A DNA stretch of 64,000 nt from JAHBVL01 sp963712055. GTDB taxonomy: Bacteria; Chloroflexota; Chloroflexia; Thermomicrobiales; UBA6265. The stretch spans positions 558,001 through 622,000 of the forward strand of contig CAVQGN010000003.1 of NCBI GenBank assembly GCA_963712055.1, given 5' to 3'. The notes beneath the pieces are model-generated. The model searched no databases. It was not told the origin of the DNA and saw only the letters and a list, made by a program, of their open reading frames with translations. Made by a program: the position numbers and the translations under genes. Positions 43,013 to 52,273 of the stretch are shown here, one piece after another. The stretch's first letter is position 1. Each line of letters begins with the position of its first letter.

Positions 43013-43128
43013 ACGATGCTGCCACAAGGTCTGGCGGGTACGGTTATTGGCTGTGGTCGGGGGTACATTCCGACAGTGTGGAGTCGTGGTAACGCGACGA
43101 CAGCGGTCGTCATGGAAGGAAACGAGCA

Positions 43129-44550
43129 ATGGCGGGTTCAGCGGCTGAAGTGATGCGAATGGCCCAGGAGGCTGGCGTCAAGATTTTCGACTTCCGGTTT
43201 GTCGATCTTCTGGGAACCTGGCAGCACACGTCCAAGAGCCACGAGGATGTGGACGAGGGTATTTTCGAAGAAGGTGTTGGTTTCGACGGTTCCTCGATCC
43301 GGGGATTCCAGGCTATCAACGAATCGGACATGCTAATGATGCCTGATCCGGCGTCGGCGCGAATTGACCCGTTTACCAGCATTCCAACCATGTACATGCT
43401 CTGTGACGTCTACGACCCTGTGACTCACGAGCGCTATTCACGCGATCCGCGAGGTGTGGCCCAGCGCTCCGAGCAGTATCTGATCGATTCAGGGTTGGGC
43501 GATACCGCCTTCTTCGGCCCCGAGCCGGAATTCTTCGTGTTCGACAATGTGCAGTATCACCATTCCAACGAAGCGTCCTTCCACTCGGTCGATTCAGTAG
43601 AGGGGTTCTGGAACACCGGTCGCGACGAAGCCCCGAACCTCGGGTACAAGATCCGCCCGAAGAGTGGCTATTATCCGGTTCCTCCGCACGACACGTTGAT
43701 GGATATCCGCTCGGAAATGGTCTTGACCATGGGCGATCTGGGAATTCCAGTCGAAATCCACCACCACGAAGTCGGTACTGCCGGTCAGTGTGAAATCGAT
43801 ATGCGGTTCGACAAACTGACCGACATTGGCGACAAAACCATGACCTACAAATACGTGGTCCGCAACACCGCCAAGAAGCACAACAAGGTCGCGACCTTCA
43901 TGCCGAAGCCGATCTTCGCGGACAACGGTTCGGGTATGCACGTCCACCAGTCGATCTGGAAAGACGGTCGTAACCTGATGTTCGATGCGGATGGCTATGC
44001 CGGTTTGAGCGAATTCGCCCGCCACTACATGGGCGGTTTGTTGAAGCACGGTCCCGCGTTGCTTGGATTCGGCGCTCCGACAGTCAACTCGTATCGCCGA
44101 CTGGTGCCAGGATTCGAAGCGCCGGTCAACCTGGTCTATTCCCAGCGCAACCGCTCGGCGGCGATCCGGATCCCAACCTACTCCACGACCGAAAAGAGTA
44201 AACGGATCGAGTTTCGCTGCCCAGACACGGCTGCTAATCCGTACCTGCTGTTCGCGGCATTGCTGATGGCCGGTCTTGATGGTGTCAAAAACAAGATCGA
44301 TCCTGGCGCGCCGGCGGACTTCGATCTCTACGAAGCGACTCCAGCACAGCTGAAGCGAATCAAGAGCACCCCGCATTCACTCGATGAAGCGCTGAAAGCG
44401 CTCGAGGCTGACCACGCCTTCCTCCTTGAAGGCGGTGTGTTCACCCCGGATTTGATCTCGTCGTGGATTGCGTTCAAGCGAGAAAACGAAGTCAATCCGG
44501 TAGCGTTGCGGCCAACTCCGTATGAGTTCTACCTCTATTTCGATGTGTAG
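43129..44550 (+). CDS. glnA: Glutamine synthetase type I (long, GSI-beta-like)
   Basis: 473 residues. EGVGFDGSSIRGFQAINESDM is the N-terminal active-site loop; GPEPEFFVFD, EIHHHEVGTAGQCEIDMRF, NGSGMHVHQSIW and SYRRLVPGFEAPVNLVYSQRNRSAAIRIP are substrate and metal sites. The insert around SVEGFWNTGRDEAPNLGYKIRPKSGY is typical of the beta-type. The region of the adenylylation tyrosine keeps a Tyr in DFDLYEATPAQ, so control by adenylylation is possible but not shown. It makes glutamine from glutamate and ammonium. GGAAGGAAACGAG before the ATG is the ribosome site. Confidence 0.96.
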   Translation: MAGSAAEVMRMAQEAGVKIFDFRFVDLLGTWQHTSKSHEDVDEGIFEEGVGFDGSSIRGFQAINESDMLMMPDPASARIDPFTSIPTMYMLCDVYDPVTHERYSRDPRGVAQRSEQYLIDSGLGDTAFFGPEPEFFVFDNVQYHHSNEASFHSVDSVEGFWNTGRDEAPNLGYKIRPKSGYYPVPPHDTLMDIRSEMVLTMGDLGIPVEIHHHEVGTAGQCEIDMRFDKLTDIGDKTMTYKYVVRNTAKKHNKVATFMPKPIFADNGSGMHVHQSIWKDGRNLMFDADGYAGLSEFARHYMGGLLKHGPALLGFGAPTVNSYRRLVPGFEAPVNLVYSQRNRSAAIRIPTYSTTEKSKRIEFRCPDTAANPYLLFAALLMAGLDGVKNKIDPGAPADFDLYEATPAQLKRIKSTPHSLDEALKALEADHAFLLEGGVFTPDLISSWIAFKRENEVNPVALRPTPYEFYLYFDV

Positions 44551-44584
44551 TCTCCATCACCGGTCTGATTAAACGATGATAGGG

Positions 44585-44611
44585 CGCGCGGGAACTATCC
44601 CGCGCGTCTTT
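44585..44611 (+). terminator. Rho-independent terminator after glnA
   Basis: Perfect 9-base GC-rich stem (CGCGCGGGA / TCCCGCGCG), ACTA loop, then TCTTTTC. It lies 35 bases after the glnA stop and before the second synthetase gene, so the two genes probably have separate transcripts. Confidence 0.85.
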
Positions 44612-44665
44612 TCACGTCACTTCTTCTGATCGGCTACTGGAAACCAGAAAGGGAGCTTAGCAAAA

Positions 44666-46036
44666 ATGGATAACGGGATACGCAATGCGATTCTCGGGAA
44701 CTCACCCAGCAAGGAAGATGTCCTGGCCCAAGTCGAAGCGGATGGGATCGAGTTCATCAATCTTCAGTTCACTGATGTCATGGGGATTGTCAAGAGTGTG
44801 ACGATTCCAGTCGGGCAGTTCGAGCATGTTATCGAAGGCGGTCAATGGATCGATGGATCGTCGATTGCTGGGTTCACGCGGATCGCCGAATCAGACATGT
44901 ATCTCCTGCCCGATCTCTCGACCTATTGCGCCGTGCCCTGGGAAAAGGAACTCTTTCCGACCGCCCGGGTCATCTGTTGGGTCCACAATCCCAACGGCGA
45001 TCCCTTTCCCGGTGATCCGCGCTGGGTGCTCTTGCGGCAGCTGGAACGACTGGCGTCGAAAGGCTATCTCTACCAGACAGGACCAGAACTCGAGTTCTTC
45101 CTGTTTACCAAGACGGGTGATAACGTGTCGCCGCTGCCTCACGACCGGGGTGGCTACTTCGATTATTCAACCGATCTTGCGTCAACGATTCGCAAGGACA
45201 TGGTCCGTGCGCTCGAGTTGATGCAGGTCGAAGTTGAAGCCAGTCACCACGAAGTCGCGATCGGACAACACGAGATCGGATTTCAGTACGGGGGCGCATT
45301 GGCGACCGCAGACAAAGCGGTCACATTCAAATACGTTCTGAAAGCCATCGCCCAGCGGCACGGGTTGCATGCCACCTTCATGCCGAAACCGCTCGAAGGA
45401 GTCAACGGCTCCGGTATGCACGTCCACCAGAGCTTTACGGATATCAAGAGCGGCGACAACGCGTTTGTCGATACATCCGATCCCTATGGGCTCTCGGGGA
45501 TGGCAAAACAGTTCATTGCAGGTCAGTTGCACCATGCACGCGGGATGACCTCGGTGTTGGCGCCGCTGGTCAATTCTTACCGTCGCCTGGTGCCCGGGTT
45601 CGAAGCGCCGGTCTATGTCTCCTGGGCGCGGACGAACCGCTCGGCGCTGATCCGGGTACCAGCCATTCGGGGCGGCCATACTGCCGCGACCCGTCTCGAA
45701 CTCCGGTGCCCAGACCCTTCCTGCAACCCATATCTCGCATTCGCCGCCATGCTCGCTTGCGGTATGGACGGGATCGAACGGGATCTGCCGTTGCCAGAAC
45801 CTGTCGAGGAAAACCTCTACCACTTCACGGATGACGATCTCATTCGGCGGAACATCCCCACACTGCCAGCGACGCTTGGCGAAGCCGTCGATGAAATGCA
45901 GCGAGATGAGGTTGTTCGTGAAGCGCTGGGCGACCACATCTTCGAGCGACTGATTGAAGCACAGAAACTCGACTGGTCTGAGTTTCGGCGAAACGTCTCG
46001 GAATGGGAACGCGCTCGATATCTCGAGGTCTACTAG
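44666..46036 (+). CDS. glnA: Glutamine synthetase family protein (short, GSI-alpha-like)
   Basis: 456 residues. GGQWIDGSSIAGFTRIAESDM, GPELEFFLFT, ASHHEVAIGQHEIGFQYG, NGSGMHVHQSF and VYVSWARTNRSALIRVP keep the active-site residues. It lacks the beta-type insert and the C-terminal ENLYHFTDDDLIRRNIPTLP and DWSEFRRNVSEWERARYLE are typical of alpha-type enzymes. It may be a second glutamine synthetase or one for another amine; the sequence leaves this open. GGGAGC before the ATG is the ribosome site. Confidence 0.92.
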   Translation: MDNGIRNAILGNSPSKEDVLAQVEADGIEFINLQFTDVMGIVKSVTIPVGQFEHVIEGGQWIDGSSIAGFTRIAESDMYLLPDLSTYCAVPWEKELFPTARVICWVHNPNGDPFPGDPRWVLLRQLERLASKGYLYQTGPELEFFLFTKTGDNVSPLPHDRGGYFDYSTDLASTIRKDMVRALELMQVEVEASHHEVAIGQHEIGFQYGGALATADKAVTFKYVLKAIAQRHGLHATFMPKPLEGVNGSGMHVHQSFTDIKSGDNAFVDTSDPYGLSGMAKQFIAGQLHHARGMTSVLAPLVNSYRRLVPGFEAPVYVSWARTNRSALIRVPAIRGGHTAATRLELRCPDPSCNPYLAFAAMLACGMDGIERDLPLPEPVEENLYHFTDDDLIRRNIPTLPATLGEAVDEMQRDEVVREALGDHIFERLIEAQKLDWSEFRRNVSEWERARYLEVY

Positions 46037-46128
46037 CCGACCTCCTGGTTTGAGCTGGTTGAACCTTGTCGGTTGCACTAGAGTTCGGCAGTTTCGCGCA
46101 GAGAGCGCGTTCATACGAGATGCCATTC

Positions 46129-47760
46129 ATGAAAACGACGTTACGATGGCGCGTGTTTGCCGTCCTGCTACTAGTCGGGCTATCAGCCCTTGCCCCGGTT
46201 GTCCGGGCGCAGGATGACAGTGCGCCCTTTTTCGCAATGCGACCGGTCGATTTCTCGGCGTTCGATGCCGAGATCGATGCCATGGATCCCGCCCGAGTTG
46301 CAGAACTCGACGATCTCGTGCTCGAAGCATCAGTGGCTGACCTGGGAGCGTCGATGGATGCCGGCGAGTTCACGTCATACGAACTGACGCTCTTCTACCT
46401 CTACCGAATTCGGGCGTTTGATGTCGATCAATACAACGCCATTGTCGATTTGAACCCGGGCGCGCTCGAAATTGCCGCAGTTCGGGATACAGAACGAGCG
46501 GCCGGACAGATCCGAAGCCCTTTGCACGGTATTCCGATCGTGCTCAAAGACAACATTGCAACCGATGACTATCTCTATACAACAGCTGGCGCGATGGCGC
46601 TGGCGTATGAACTTGCAGGACGTGACGCATTTCTGGTGAACCAGTTGCGAGAAGCGGGAGCCATCATCCTGGCAAAAGTCAACATGACAGAATGGGCCAA
46701 CTGGATGCACTATCCCATCGCGAACGGGTACAGCGCGGTCGGAGGTCAAGTGGTCTCTCCGTATAGCCCCTGGCTCGATCCGAGCGGATCGAGCACTGGC
46801 GCCGCGGTCGCGGTGACGGAGAACTTTTCGCCATTGGCGATCGGGACCGAAACTGTTGGATCGATCGTTTCTCCGTCGTCTCGAGCATCTGTGGTCGGAT
46901 TCAAACCATCGCTTGGTGTCATTAGCCAGGATCTGATCATTCCGATCACGGACGCGTTCGACACGGCCGGACCAATCGGACGTTCAGTAGCAGATGTCGC
47001 CACGGTCATGGATGTCCTGGCAGCGAACATGGACCCATTGAATGTCCAAAGCGACGCTACGCAATCGCTGCTAGGTTTGAGTTTCACGAATGGCTTGACC
47101 GACACAGCGCTCTCCGGAGTGACGGTTGGTTTGCTTGCCGTGGATCCAGCGGAATCGGACGAGTACCAGATCGACTATTACGATCTCTGGGACGAAATAG
47201 CCGCTCTCGAGGATGCTGGCGCCACGATCGTCATTGTGCGGGCGCCGTATTTTCCGGAGTTTGACTGGGGTACCCTCTTTTCCTGCGATATCGCCGAGGG
47301 CGTTGATGCCTATCTTCAAGCCACGGGTGCTAATTTTCAAAGCCTCGCCGAAATCAGAATGTTCAACGAAGAAAACCCGGGTTATATCCCTTATGGCCAG
47401 GAGCGATTCTACGAAGCGGCGGCTTGCACGCTGACTCCCGATGACACCGCCGCGCTGGCCGAGCAAATACGGACCGAAAGCGACGCATGGATGACCTCGC
47501 TATTCACTACGTTTGGTATCGACACGCTCATCTCGATCGACGAGTGGTTTTCGTTGCAGTATTCGTTCGCAGGTTGGCCCGCGATCACTGTTCCACGCGG
47601 GATGACGGGCGATTCGCCCACTGGTTTGACCTTCGTGGCGCCCTTTCTCGCTGACCGTGAATTGCTGGGCTATGCCTATGCTTTCGAACAGAGGACGGAA
47701 TCACGAGTGCCACCGACCGACATCCTCGATTCCTCGATCGATGGGGAAACGTCCGGATAG
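46129..47760 (+). CDS. Secreted amidase-signature family protein
   Basis: About 543 residues. N-terminal signal RWRVFAVLLLVGLSALAPVV with cleavage near VRAQD. The amidase signature is seen: LHGIPIVLKDNIATD has the catalytic Lys, and DPSGSSTGAAVAVTENFSPLAIGTE the Ser-Ser pair of the Ser-cisSer-Lys triad in a slightly altered GGSSGG context. AGPIGRSVADVATVMDVL is the family's next mark. It hydrolyses an amide bond of an unknown external substrate. Start at 46129 is favoured over the longer frame from 46066 because the signal peptide begins here. Confidence 0.88.
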   Translation: MKTTLRWRVFAVLLLVGLSALAPVVRAQDDSAPFFAMRPVDFSAFDAEIDAMDPARVAELDDLVLEASVADLGASMDAGEFTSYELTLFYLYRIRAFDVDQYNAIVDLNPGALEIAAVRDTERAAGQIRSPLHGIPIVLKDNIATDDYLYTTAGAMALAYELAGRDAFLVNQLREAGAIILAKVNMTEWANWMHYPIANGYSAVGGQVVSPYSPWLDPSGSSTGAAVAVTENFSPLAIGTETVGSIVSPSSRASVVGFKPSLGVISQDLIIPITDAFDTAGPIGRSVADVATVMDVLAANMDPLNVQSDATQSLLGLSFTNGLTDTALSGVTVGLLAVDPAESDEYQIDYYDLWDEIAALEDAGATIVIVRAPYFPEFDWGTLFSCDIAEGVDAYLQATGANFQSLAEIRMFNEENPGYIPYGQERFYEAAACTLTPDDTAALAEQIRTESDAWMTSLFTTFGIDTLISIDEWFSLQYSFAGWPAITVPRGMTGDSPTGLTFVAPFLADRELLGYAYAFEQRTESRVPPTDILDSSIDGETSG

Positions 47761-47814
47761 AGTTGGCGGAAAGCCACCGTATCATGTGCAATACAGATCG
47801 AGGAGGACCACGAG

Positions 47815-48309
47815 ATGAACCAGAATTTGTTTTCCGCCGATGAAGAGCGGTTGCTCAAGACCACCCCTGTCCTGGTAATCGCTGCGGCGGCGTATAGCCA
47901 GCCAGGAGATACCGACACGATCGTTCATGAAATGGAGGCCGGCGCCGCCGGTCTGGGACGATCGCTGGCAGCTGTTCCAAGCGAGGTCGTGGCCCAGCTT
48001 TTCGGTTCGCTCGACGACAAGGAATACGACGTCAATGCCATCATCGATGCTGAAACCGAACCTCAACGAATAGTCGTCATCGAAGGGAGTCTGGATCAGG
48101 CGAAAGCTGCCAGGTCTCTCCTGCTCGAGCGCACTGGGACGGCGGATGCAGATGCGTATGCCGCCGCACTGATGGCGGCAGCCGAAGCAGCCGTCCATTC
48201 CTCCCGGGAGCGAGGCCGGCTGTGGCTGGCCGGAACCGAGGTATCCGAACTGGAAGAGGTCTACCTGGATCGTTTAGCGGACGCTCTGGGTGTCATTCCA
48301 CCGGGCTGA
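47815..48309 (+). CDS. Uncharacterised protein, GGTQV-family paralogue 2
   Basis: 164 residues. DEERLLKTTPVLVIAAAAYS and the C-terminal GRLWLAGTEVSELEEVYLDR relate it to the genes at 11591 and 48359. This copy has a degenerate version of the C-terminal motif (LAGTEV for GGTQV). The central part has an acidic loop FGSLDDKEYDVNAIIDAE. No export signal or membrane segment. GAGGAGG before the ATG is a strong ribosome site. Function unknown; probably one operon with the next gene. Confidence 0.75.
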   Translation: MNQNLFSADEERLLKTTPVLVIAAAAYSQPGDTDTIVHEMEAGAAGLGRSLAAVPSEVVAQLFGSLDDKEYDVNAIIDAETEPQRIVVIEGSLDQAKAARSLLLERTGTADADAYAAALMAAAEAAVHSSRERGRLWLAGTEVSELEEVYLDRLADALGVIPPG

Positions 48310-48358
48310 TGTCGTACCATTTTCGATCGATCGCGGATGTCGTCCAAAGGAGCACAGC

Positions 48359-48856
48359 ATGGTCACACGAGCAGATTTCACACCTGAAGAACTCCGCACG
48401 ATTCAACTGGCGCCCGTGATGGTTATCGGGGCGGCGGCTGCAAGTGAACCAGGTGGGCCAATGTCGATCGTCAAGGAAATGCTTGGCGGTCTTTCCGGGT
48501 TGATGCAATCGATTGATCAGAACCCGAGCGCCCTCGTCAAAGAGCTGTTCGAGAATTTCGATGACCAGGATTTCGATTCGAAGCAGTACTCTGACATAGG
48601 GTCCGACGAAGGGCGACGCGAGCTCATGGCTGCAAGTCTCCCAGCCGCCAGAGCCGGATATGATCTGGTGCTGGAAAAAGGAAGCCCGGACGATGCAACG
48701 GCGTATGCTCAAGCCATTCTCACCGCTGCTGAAGCGGCCACGAAAGCCGCCAAGACCGGCAGCTTTCTTGGTTTCGGTGGCACTCAGGTGACCGCTTCCG
48801 AAGCCGATTATGTCAAAAGTCTGGCCGACACCCTCGGATTCAAAATGCTTTCCTGA
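48359..48856 (+). CDS. Uncharacterised protein, GGTQV-family paralogue 3
   Basis: 165 residues from the ATG at 48359, preceded by AAAGGAG. FTPEELRTIQLAPVMVIGAA corresponds to the N-terminal segment of paralogue 2, and GSFLGFGGTQVTASEADYVK is the clearest example of the family's C-terminal motif. FENFDDQDFDSKQYSDIG is the acidic loop. All members share an Ala-rich helical body of about 160-180 residues. The 49-base gap to the previous gene suggests co-transcription. Function unknown. Confidence 0.78.
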   Translation: MVTRADFTPEELRTIQLAPVMVIGAAAASEPGGPMSIVKEMLGGLSGLMQSIDQNPSALVKELFENFDDQDFDSKQYSDIGSDEGRRELMAASLPAARAGYDLVLEKGSPDDATAYAQAILTAAEAATKAAKTGSFLGFGGTQVTASEADYVKSLADTLGFKMLS

Positions 48857-48876
48857 GACGTCGCGGCGCGAAAGGA

Positions 48877-49635
48877 TTAAGCCGGTTTTTTCTGGATCGT
48901 TGCTTCGGGCAACGAAGTCTTGACGCCTGCGATAAAGGCTTCGGACTGATCAGTGTGCGCAGCTTGCCAGATGATGGCTTCGAAGTCGACATCCTTGTTG
49001 TCAGCTCCGGTGATCTTGACCGTTGGCGGCATCGAAGGATCGACCTGGACGCTGAGCGCAGCGTTCCAGATGGCTTCGAAGGTTTCATGAACCGCTCCCG
49101 GTGACTGGATCGTGAAAACCGTCGAGTAGAAATCCGATTCCTTTCGAACCATCTCCGAGAAGACCTTGAAATTGGGGACAAACACCGTTTCCTGAGCCGC
49201 ATTGAGCAGCACGGTTGTGCGTATGTCGATTCGGTCGACCACGCCCTTCTGGTCGATCACGCGGATCGTGTCTCCCGGTTTGAATGGGCGTTCGAGGAGC
49301 AGATAGATACCGGAAACGAAGTTCCTCAGCACGTCCTGGAGGGAAAGCGATACAGCCGCGGCAATCAACCCGACAGCCGTCACGGTGGCGCCCGGATCGC
49401 CGCTGATCGCGGTGATGGCGAAGAGACCAATAACAAAAAACGTGCCGAATCGAATGAGATTGTCGAGAATAACTGCTACGGTTGGGTCTTTGCCACGCTT
49501 GGTGAGGGATTCGGACAACTCAGTTCTGATCTTGCCGGAAAGCCAGATCAGGAGCGCCGAGACACCAGCGATCCAGGCGACGGTAACCGCGTACCCCAGG
49601 AGCGTAGTGAGGATCTCCTGAACTGAATCAGGCAT
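48877..49635 (-). CDS. Small-conductance mechanosensitive channel (MscS family)
   Basis: 252 residues. Three helices near the N-terminus (YAVTVAWIAGVSALLIWL, FGTFFVIGLFAITAIS and the pore-lining ATVTAVGLIAAAVSLSLQDVLRNFVSG) and the beta domain FKPGDTIRVIDQKGVVDRIDIRTTVLL and FVPNFKVFSEMV are typical. It is the short MscS form without extra N-terminal helices. Role: release of solutes on osmotic downshift. The start at 49635 is where family similarity begins. Confidence 0.92.
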   Translation of the reverse strand: MPDSVQEILTTLLGYAVTVAWIAGVSALLIWLSGKIRTELSESLTKRGKDPTVAVILDNLIRFGTFFVIGLFAITAISGDPGATVTAVGLIAAAVSLSLQDVLRNFVSGIYLLLERPFKPGDTIRVIDQKGVVDRIDIRTTVLLNAAQETVFVPNFKVFSEMVRKESDFYSTVFTIQSPGAVHETFEAIWNAALSVQVDPSMPPTVKITGADNKDVDFEAIIWQAAHTDQSEAFIAGVKTSLPEATIQKKPA

Positions 49636-49872
49636 GGTGACTGCCAGTTTCGTAGATGATGGGGAGCCGAATAGGCGTGCGCGGCATATTGTGCACCGAG
49701 TAGTCGTTCTCCTGGTGCTGACACCATTGCCGGTGCCAGTAGTATCCTGATGGCCACCGGAAATGGACGGACGACCATACTGTTTGCCCAAGAATAGCAG
49801 TAGAAGTCTGGAGCGTCGTATAGTACGTATGCTTATTTTTCCCGAGCAAGAGCGAAGAATGGAGGGTGTGCT

Positions 49873-50070
49873 TTGACCGGTTGGAAGATGATTCTGGTCT
49901 GGATAGTGTGTGTGATTCTGGGCGCCATAGCGGGTTTTGCTATCGGATGGGTTTTGTGGAAACTTGGTCTCGAGCTTATCGGAAGCGCAGTCGCTCTGGT
50001 AGGTGCAGGTGTTGGCGGTTTTGTGATGCTCTTCGCATTCATGCGTTGGAGTGAGAACAGACAGTACTAG
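49873..50070 (+). CDS. Small membrane protein, 65 residues
   Basis: TTG start with GGAGGG 5 bases upstream. Two hydrophobic helices: MILVWIVCVILGAIAGFAIGW and LIGSAVALVGAGVGGFVMLF, glycine-rich, with a short charged tail RWSENRQY. No family is recognised. It is flanked by the MscS gene (divergent) and the Vps62-like gene. Confidence 0.6.
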   Translation: MTGWKMILVWIVCVILGAIAGFAIGWVLWKLGLELIGSAVALVGAGVGGFVMLFAFMRWSENRQY

Positions 50071-50215
50071 GTCCGATAACCGGTCTCGGCGACTGGGCGC
50101 AGTGACTCAATGGATTGAGGGGCGACAAATCCGTCTCTCTAATCCGTTGCTCGACGCGAGATGGCACTGAGACGGAAATTTGAGCGAATCGTGCGTACTG
50201 AAAGGCAACGGTGGA

Positions 50216-52189
50216 GTGATTTGGACTAAAGGACGGTTGAGACGACCCGGGTTTGTTGGAGTTTTGGCGCTTCTGGCGTTTCTGATTTCGTTCAGCACGG
50301 TGAACGGCATCGTGAATCCGCCGATTGCGTCGGCTCAGATCAGTCCCGAGCAGGAACTTGCTGAACGGTATGCACCGGTAGTCATGCTCAAGAAGCAGCA
50401 AGCTTTTTGCGACAAGGAAGGCGAAGGGTATTTCCCGGCACCAGTCGATTTCCTGTTCGACAATCCGGACATCAAACTGCGGATCAACGACGCCGACGAA
50501 CAGGTCGACGATACGATCATGGCGGAAGGCTTCAGTAAGCAAGACCTCGTCAACGCTGGGCCTGAAACCTATCTCGATTTTCCTGGCAACCCGCGCAAGC
50601 CAGAATGCCAGTACGAAGACTACTTCCGTCAAAAAGTCGAAGAACTCGGTCTCGAGCCAACAACCTACGCGAAAATTATCATTGACGAAGCAGCGCGCAG
50701 GCTCTATATCGAATACTGGTTCTACTACTACTTCAACGATTGGAACAATACCCACGAATCTGACTGGGAAATGATCACCGTGATTTTTGACGGCGTTCTG
50801 TCCGTCGAAGATGCACTCACGGTGTCGCCAAGCCGAGTCGGGTATGCGCAGCACGGCGGTGGTGAACTCGCGAACTGGGATGACACGAAGCTGCAGAAAC
50901 TTGGTGATCGCCCGGTCGCCTACCCGTCTGCAGGCTCCCACGCCACTTACTATGACCAGCACAATTTCATCGGGTGGGGTGAGGGTGGAACCGCTTTCGG
51001 GTGTGATGACACCACCGCACCCTCAAACGAAACTCCTTTGAACGTGATTCTCGTACCAGACGTCATCGATCCCGACGGCGAGTTCGCGTTCATGCTCTAC
51101 GAGGGACATTGGGGGCAGCGAGATTTCGCGGTCTACGAGGGTCCGAAGGGTCCAAACATGGGTGGAAAGTGGAACGATCCAACCCAGGCGTTTTCAACCT
51201 GGCGAACCAGCACCCTGAAAGTTCCTGAAGGCGGTGGCGGTGGTGTCAATACGACTGACGCGTTCTGCACACTTTCGGCAGTAGGCTCATCGATCTTCAC
51301 CTATTTCCTCTCCCATCCCATCGCCATATTGGCCGCTGTACTCTCAGTGCTTGGTCTTTTCGGGTTCTTCCTCTACAAGATCTGGCCTTACTTCATGGAA
51401 GCCATCGATATCTTCGGCAACGAGTTGAGGACGTTCCTCGGTATCGGTGCTATGGCCATTCCGGTTTCGTTGATCGGTGGTCTGGTCGTTGGTTTCTTGA
51501 ACAGCGCGCCCCCACTCGAATGGATCAATGCGAGTTTCGACAATTCCCGTGGTGGCAAACTTGCGGCGAGCTTGACGGTTGGGAGTCTGCAGCAGATCGC
51601 TCTGGTTGCGCTCATCGTTCCAGCCTGTGTTTTCGCCATGAAGGACATCCGCCGCGGTGTCATACCAGGCGTTTGGCGTTCGTTTGTCGGAGCGTTCAAG
51701 GCGCTTCCCGTAACGCTGCCCGCGATCCTCGTCATTGTGCTGCTCTTGCTTGGAACGACCATCACCGTCATTTTCTTGCCAATCGCGATCTACATCATCG
51801 TCCGGTGGCAGTTCTTTCTTGAAGCGGCGATTCTCGATGGCAAGCGGCCGTTTACCGAGGCGCTTGGGCATAGTTGGTCGATTACCCATCGACATTGGTT
51901 GAAGGCCGCACTTGGGACGATCGTATTCCAAACACTGGCCGTCATCCCCGGGCCGCTCATTGGAGTTCTGGTGATGATCGTGGGCGGTAGCCGCATCAGC
52001 TTTGCGAACTTCCTGAGCGGGTTCGTGTATGCGTTGACCATTCCGCTGGCTGCGGTGGGTATCACCATGCTCTACCATCGACTCTCCGGCCATGAAATCA
52101 TTGAACCGAAGATCGTGACGCGACCGATCGAAGAGGTTGAGGGAGAGATGACGGCTGAGGACATCGTGGCGGGCAACGCACCTGCGTAG
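50216..52189 (+). CDS. Vps62-like domain protein with C-terminal membrane region
   Basis: About 657 residues. One N-terminal helix (FVGVLALLAFLISFSTVNGI) may be a signal or anchor. The outside domain carries LAERYAPVVMLKKQQAF, YIEYWFYYYFNDWNNTHESD, WEMITVIFD and YAQHGGGE, the pattern of the Vps62/DUF946 family. Residues from about 380 contain at least six helices (HPIAILAAVLSVLGLFGFFL, IPVSLIGGLVVGF, VTLPAILVIVLLLLG, ...), a membrane domain of the DUF4013/YciC type by look. The fusion is unusual. GTG at 50216 with AAAGG is preferred; TTG at 50180 is possible. A terminator follows. Confidence 0.75.
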   Translation: MIWTKGRLRRPGFVGVLALLAFLISFSTVNGIVNPPIASAQISPEQELAERYAPVVMLKKQQAFCDKEGEGYFPAPVDFLFDNPDIKLRINDADEQVDDTIMAEGFSKQDLVNAGPETYLDFPGNPRKPECQYEDYFRQKVEELGLEPTTYAKIIIDEAARRLYIEYWFYYYFNDWNNTHESDWEMITVIFDGVLSVEDALTVSPSRVGYAQHGGGELANWDDTKLQKLGDRPVAYPSAGSHATYYDQHNFIGWGEGGTAFGCDDTTAPSNETPLNVILVPDVIDPDGEFAFMLYEGHWGQRDFAVYEGPKGPNMGGKWNDPTQAFSTWRTSTLKVPEGGGGGVNTTDAFCTLSAVGSSIFTYFLSHPIAILAAVLSVLGLFGFFLYKIWPYFMEAIDIFGNELRTFLGIGAMAIPVSLIGGLVVGFLNSAPPLEWINASFDNSRGGKLAASLTVGSLQQIALVALIVPACVFAMKDIRRGVIPGVWRSFVGAFKALPVTLPAILVIVLLLLGTTITVIFLPIAIYIIVRWQFFLEAAILDGKRPFTEALGHSWSITHRHWLKAALGTIVFQTLAVIPGPLIGVLVMIVGGSRISFANFLSGFVYALTIPLAAVGITMLYHRLSGHEIIEPKIVTRPIEEVEGEMTAEDIVAGNAPA

Positions 52190-52223
52190 TCGCCTCCAAA
52201 TCCTCATTACGGTGCAATGCTAT

Positions 52224-52254
52224 GAGCGGGCTGCACGGCCCGCTCGTTGCGTTT
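52224..52254 (+). terminator. Hairpin after the Vps62-like gene
   Basis: GAGCGGGC and GCCCGCTC form an 8-base stem with a 6-base loop, followed by GTTGCGTTT. It sits between the stop at 52189 and the HAD gene. Confidence 0.6.
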
Positions 52255-52273
52255 CATGAGGGGAGATCGTCAG

